DNA of 64,000 bases from assembly GCF_029931775.1 (NCBI RefSeq), contig NC_079317.1, positions 71,393,895-71,457,894 of the forward strand, in the 5' to 3' direction. The translations under genes and the position numbers were made by a program. How positions within the stretch are numbered: position 1 is the first letter of the stretch; each line of letters starts with the position of its first letter. The notes below the pieces were generated by a model. It had not been told where the DNA came from. It did no database searches and saw nothing but the letters and a program-made list of their open reading frames with translations. The DNA comes from Euleptes europaea. Its lineage: Eukaryota > Chordata > Lepidosauria > Squamata > Sphaerodactylidae. Below are positions 63,745-64,000 of the stretch, in pieces.

Positions 63745-64000
63745 AATAATCCCTATAAATTATGATTTACAAAATATACTAGTTAAAAACAGTTTTAATC
63801 TTCAGCACCTCAGCAAGAAATTGAGCTACCATCGCCGTTATTTCAGGGATCGAGTCATTCAAGAGAAATTGACATTGCAGTTCGTTGTTCAAAGATCTTT
63901 TGGTAGCTAATAAAGCAGACAATAGTTTTTGGCGAGTACATTCATAAAAAGGACAATCTAAAATTATGCGATCAATAGTATCGATTGAATTAAGATTACA
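63745..64000 (-). mobile_element. LINE family V (copy 3), 3' end, runs off the window
   Basis: - strand frame from the edge: CNLNSIDTIDRIILDCPFYE, CTRQKLLSALLATKRSLNNE, LQCQFLLNDSIPEITAMVAQ, FLAEVLKIKTVF. Same C..H/R..C-F-Y pattern as copies 1 and 2. Unbroken for about 75 codons, so younger or better preserved than the others. Confidence 0.85.

Overview
The window is nuclear DNA from a vertebrate, most likely a squamate reptile. It holds three split genes whose exons match, in order and orientation, the human 11p15.1 block ZDHHC13 - CSRP3 - E2F8. The squamate call rests on the repeats: a Sauria-type tRNA SINE with a BovB-like tail, RTE-BovB, a 5S-rRNA-derived SINE, L1, several CR1/L2-like LINEs, and many foldback and MITE-like elements. 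I cannot narrow it to a family or genus. No prokaryotic gene, CRISPR array or recognisable LTR retroelement was seen.

Layout. 1-18.2 kb: the last ten coding exons of ZDHHC13 on the + strand (the N-terminal ankyrin part lies left of the window). One intron here (3975-6824) has every sign of a minor-spliceosome AT-AC (U12) intron. 18.3-20.6 kb: a short convergent intergenic space with a LINE 3' end. 20.6-34.1 kb: CSRP3 (muscle LIM protein), five coding exons on the - strand, rebuilt in full at 194 residues; its last intron uses a GC donor. 34.1-46.2 kb: repeat-rich DNA upstream of CSRP3 and downstream of E2F8, presumably with the untranslated first exon and promoter of CSRP3, which I could not find. 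46.2-62.4 kb: the last ten coding exons of E2F8 on the - strand (first DNA-binding domain onward); its 5' exons lie beyond the right edge. 63.7-64 kb: the 3' end of another LINE copy.

The three genes are neighbours by synteny and do not form a pathway: ZDHHC13 is a Golgi/ER protein S-acyltransferase, CSRP3 a striated-muscle Z-disc and nuclear LIM adaptor, and E2F8 an atypical E2F repressor of the cell cycle.

Most of the sequence is introns and repeats. The most unusual items are: a Tc1-like DNA transposon in an E2F8 intron with telomere-type repeat tracts at two separate places; a family-like set of long inverted-repeat units whose centres resemble a hammerhead core (CTGATGA...GAAA); a TA-flanked element with a CpG-rich tandem-repeat core and a 38-bp YY1-like palindrome, inserted in an L1; a 5S-derived SINE; and foldback elements with perfect NRF1 and ETS sites upstream of CSRP3. 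Exon borders were placed by hand from reading frame, splice consensus and recalled human proteins; no alignment was run.
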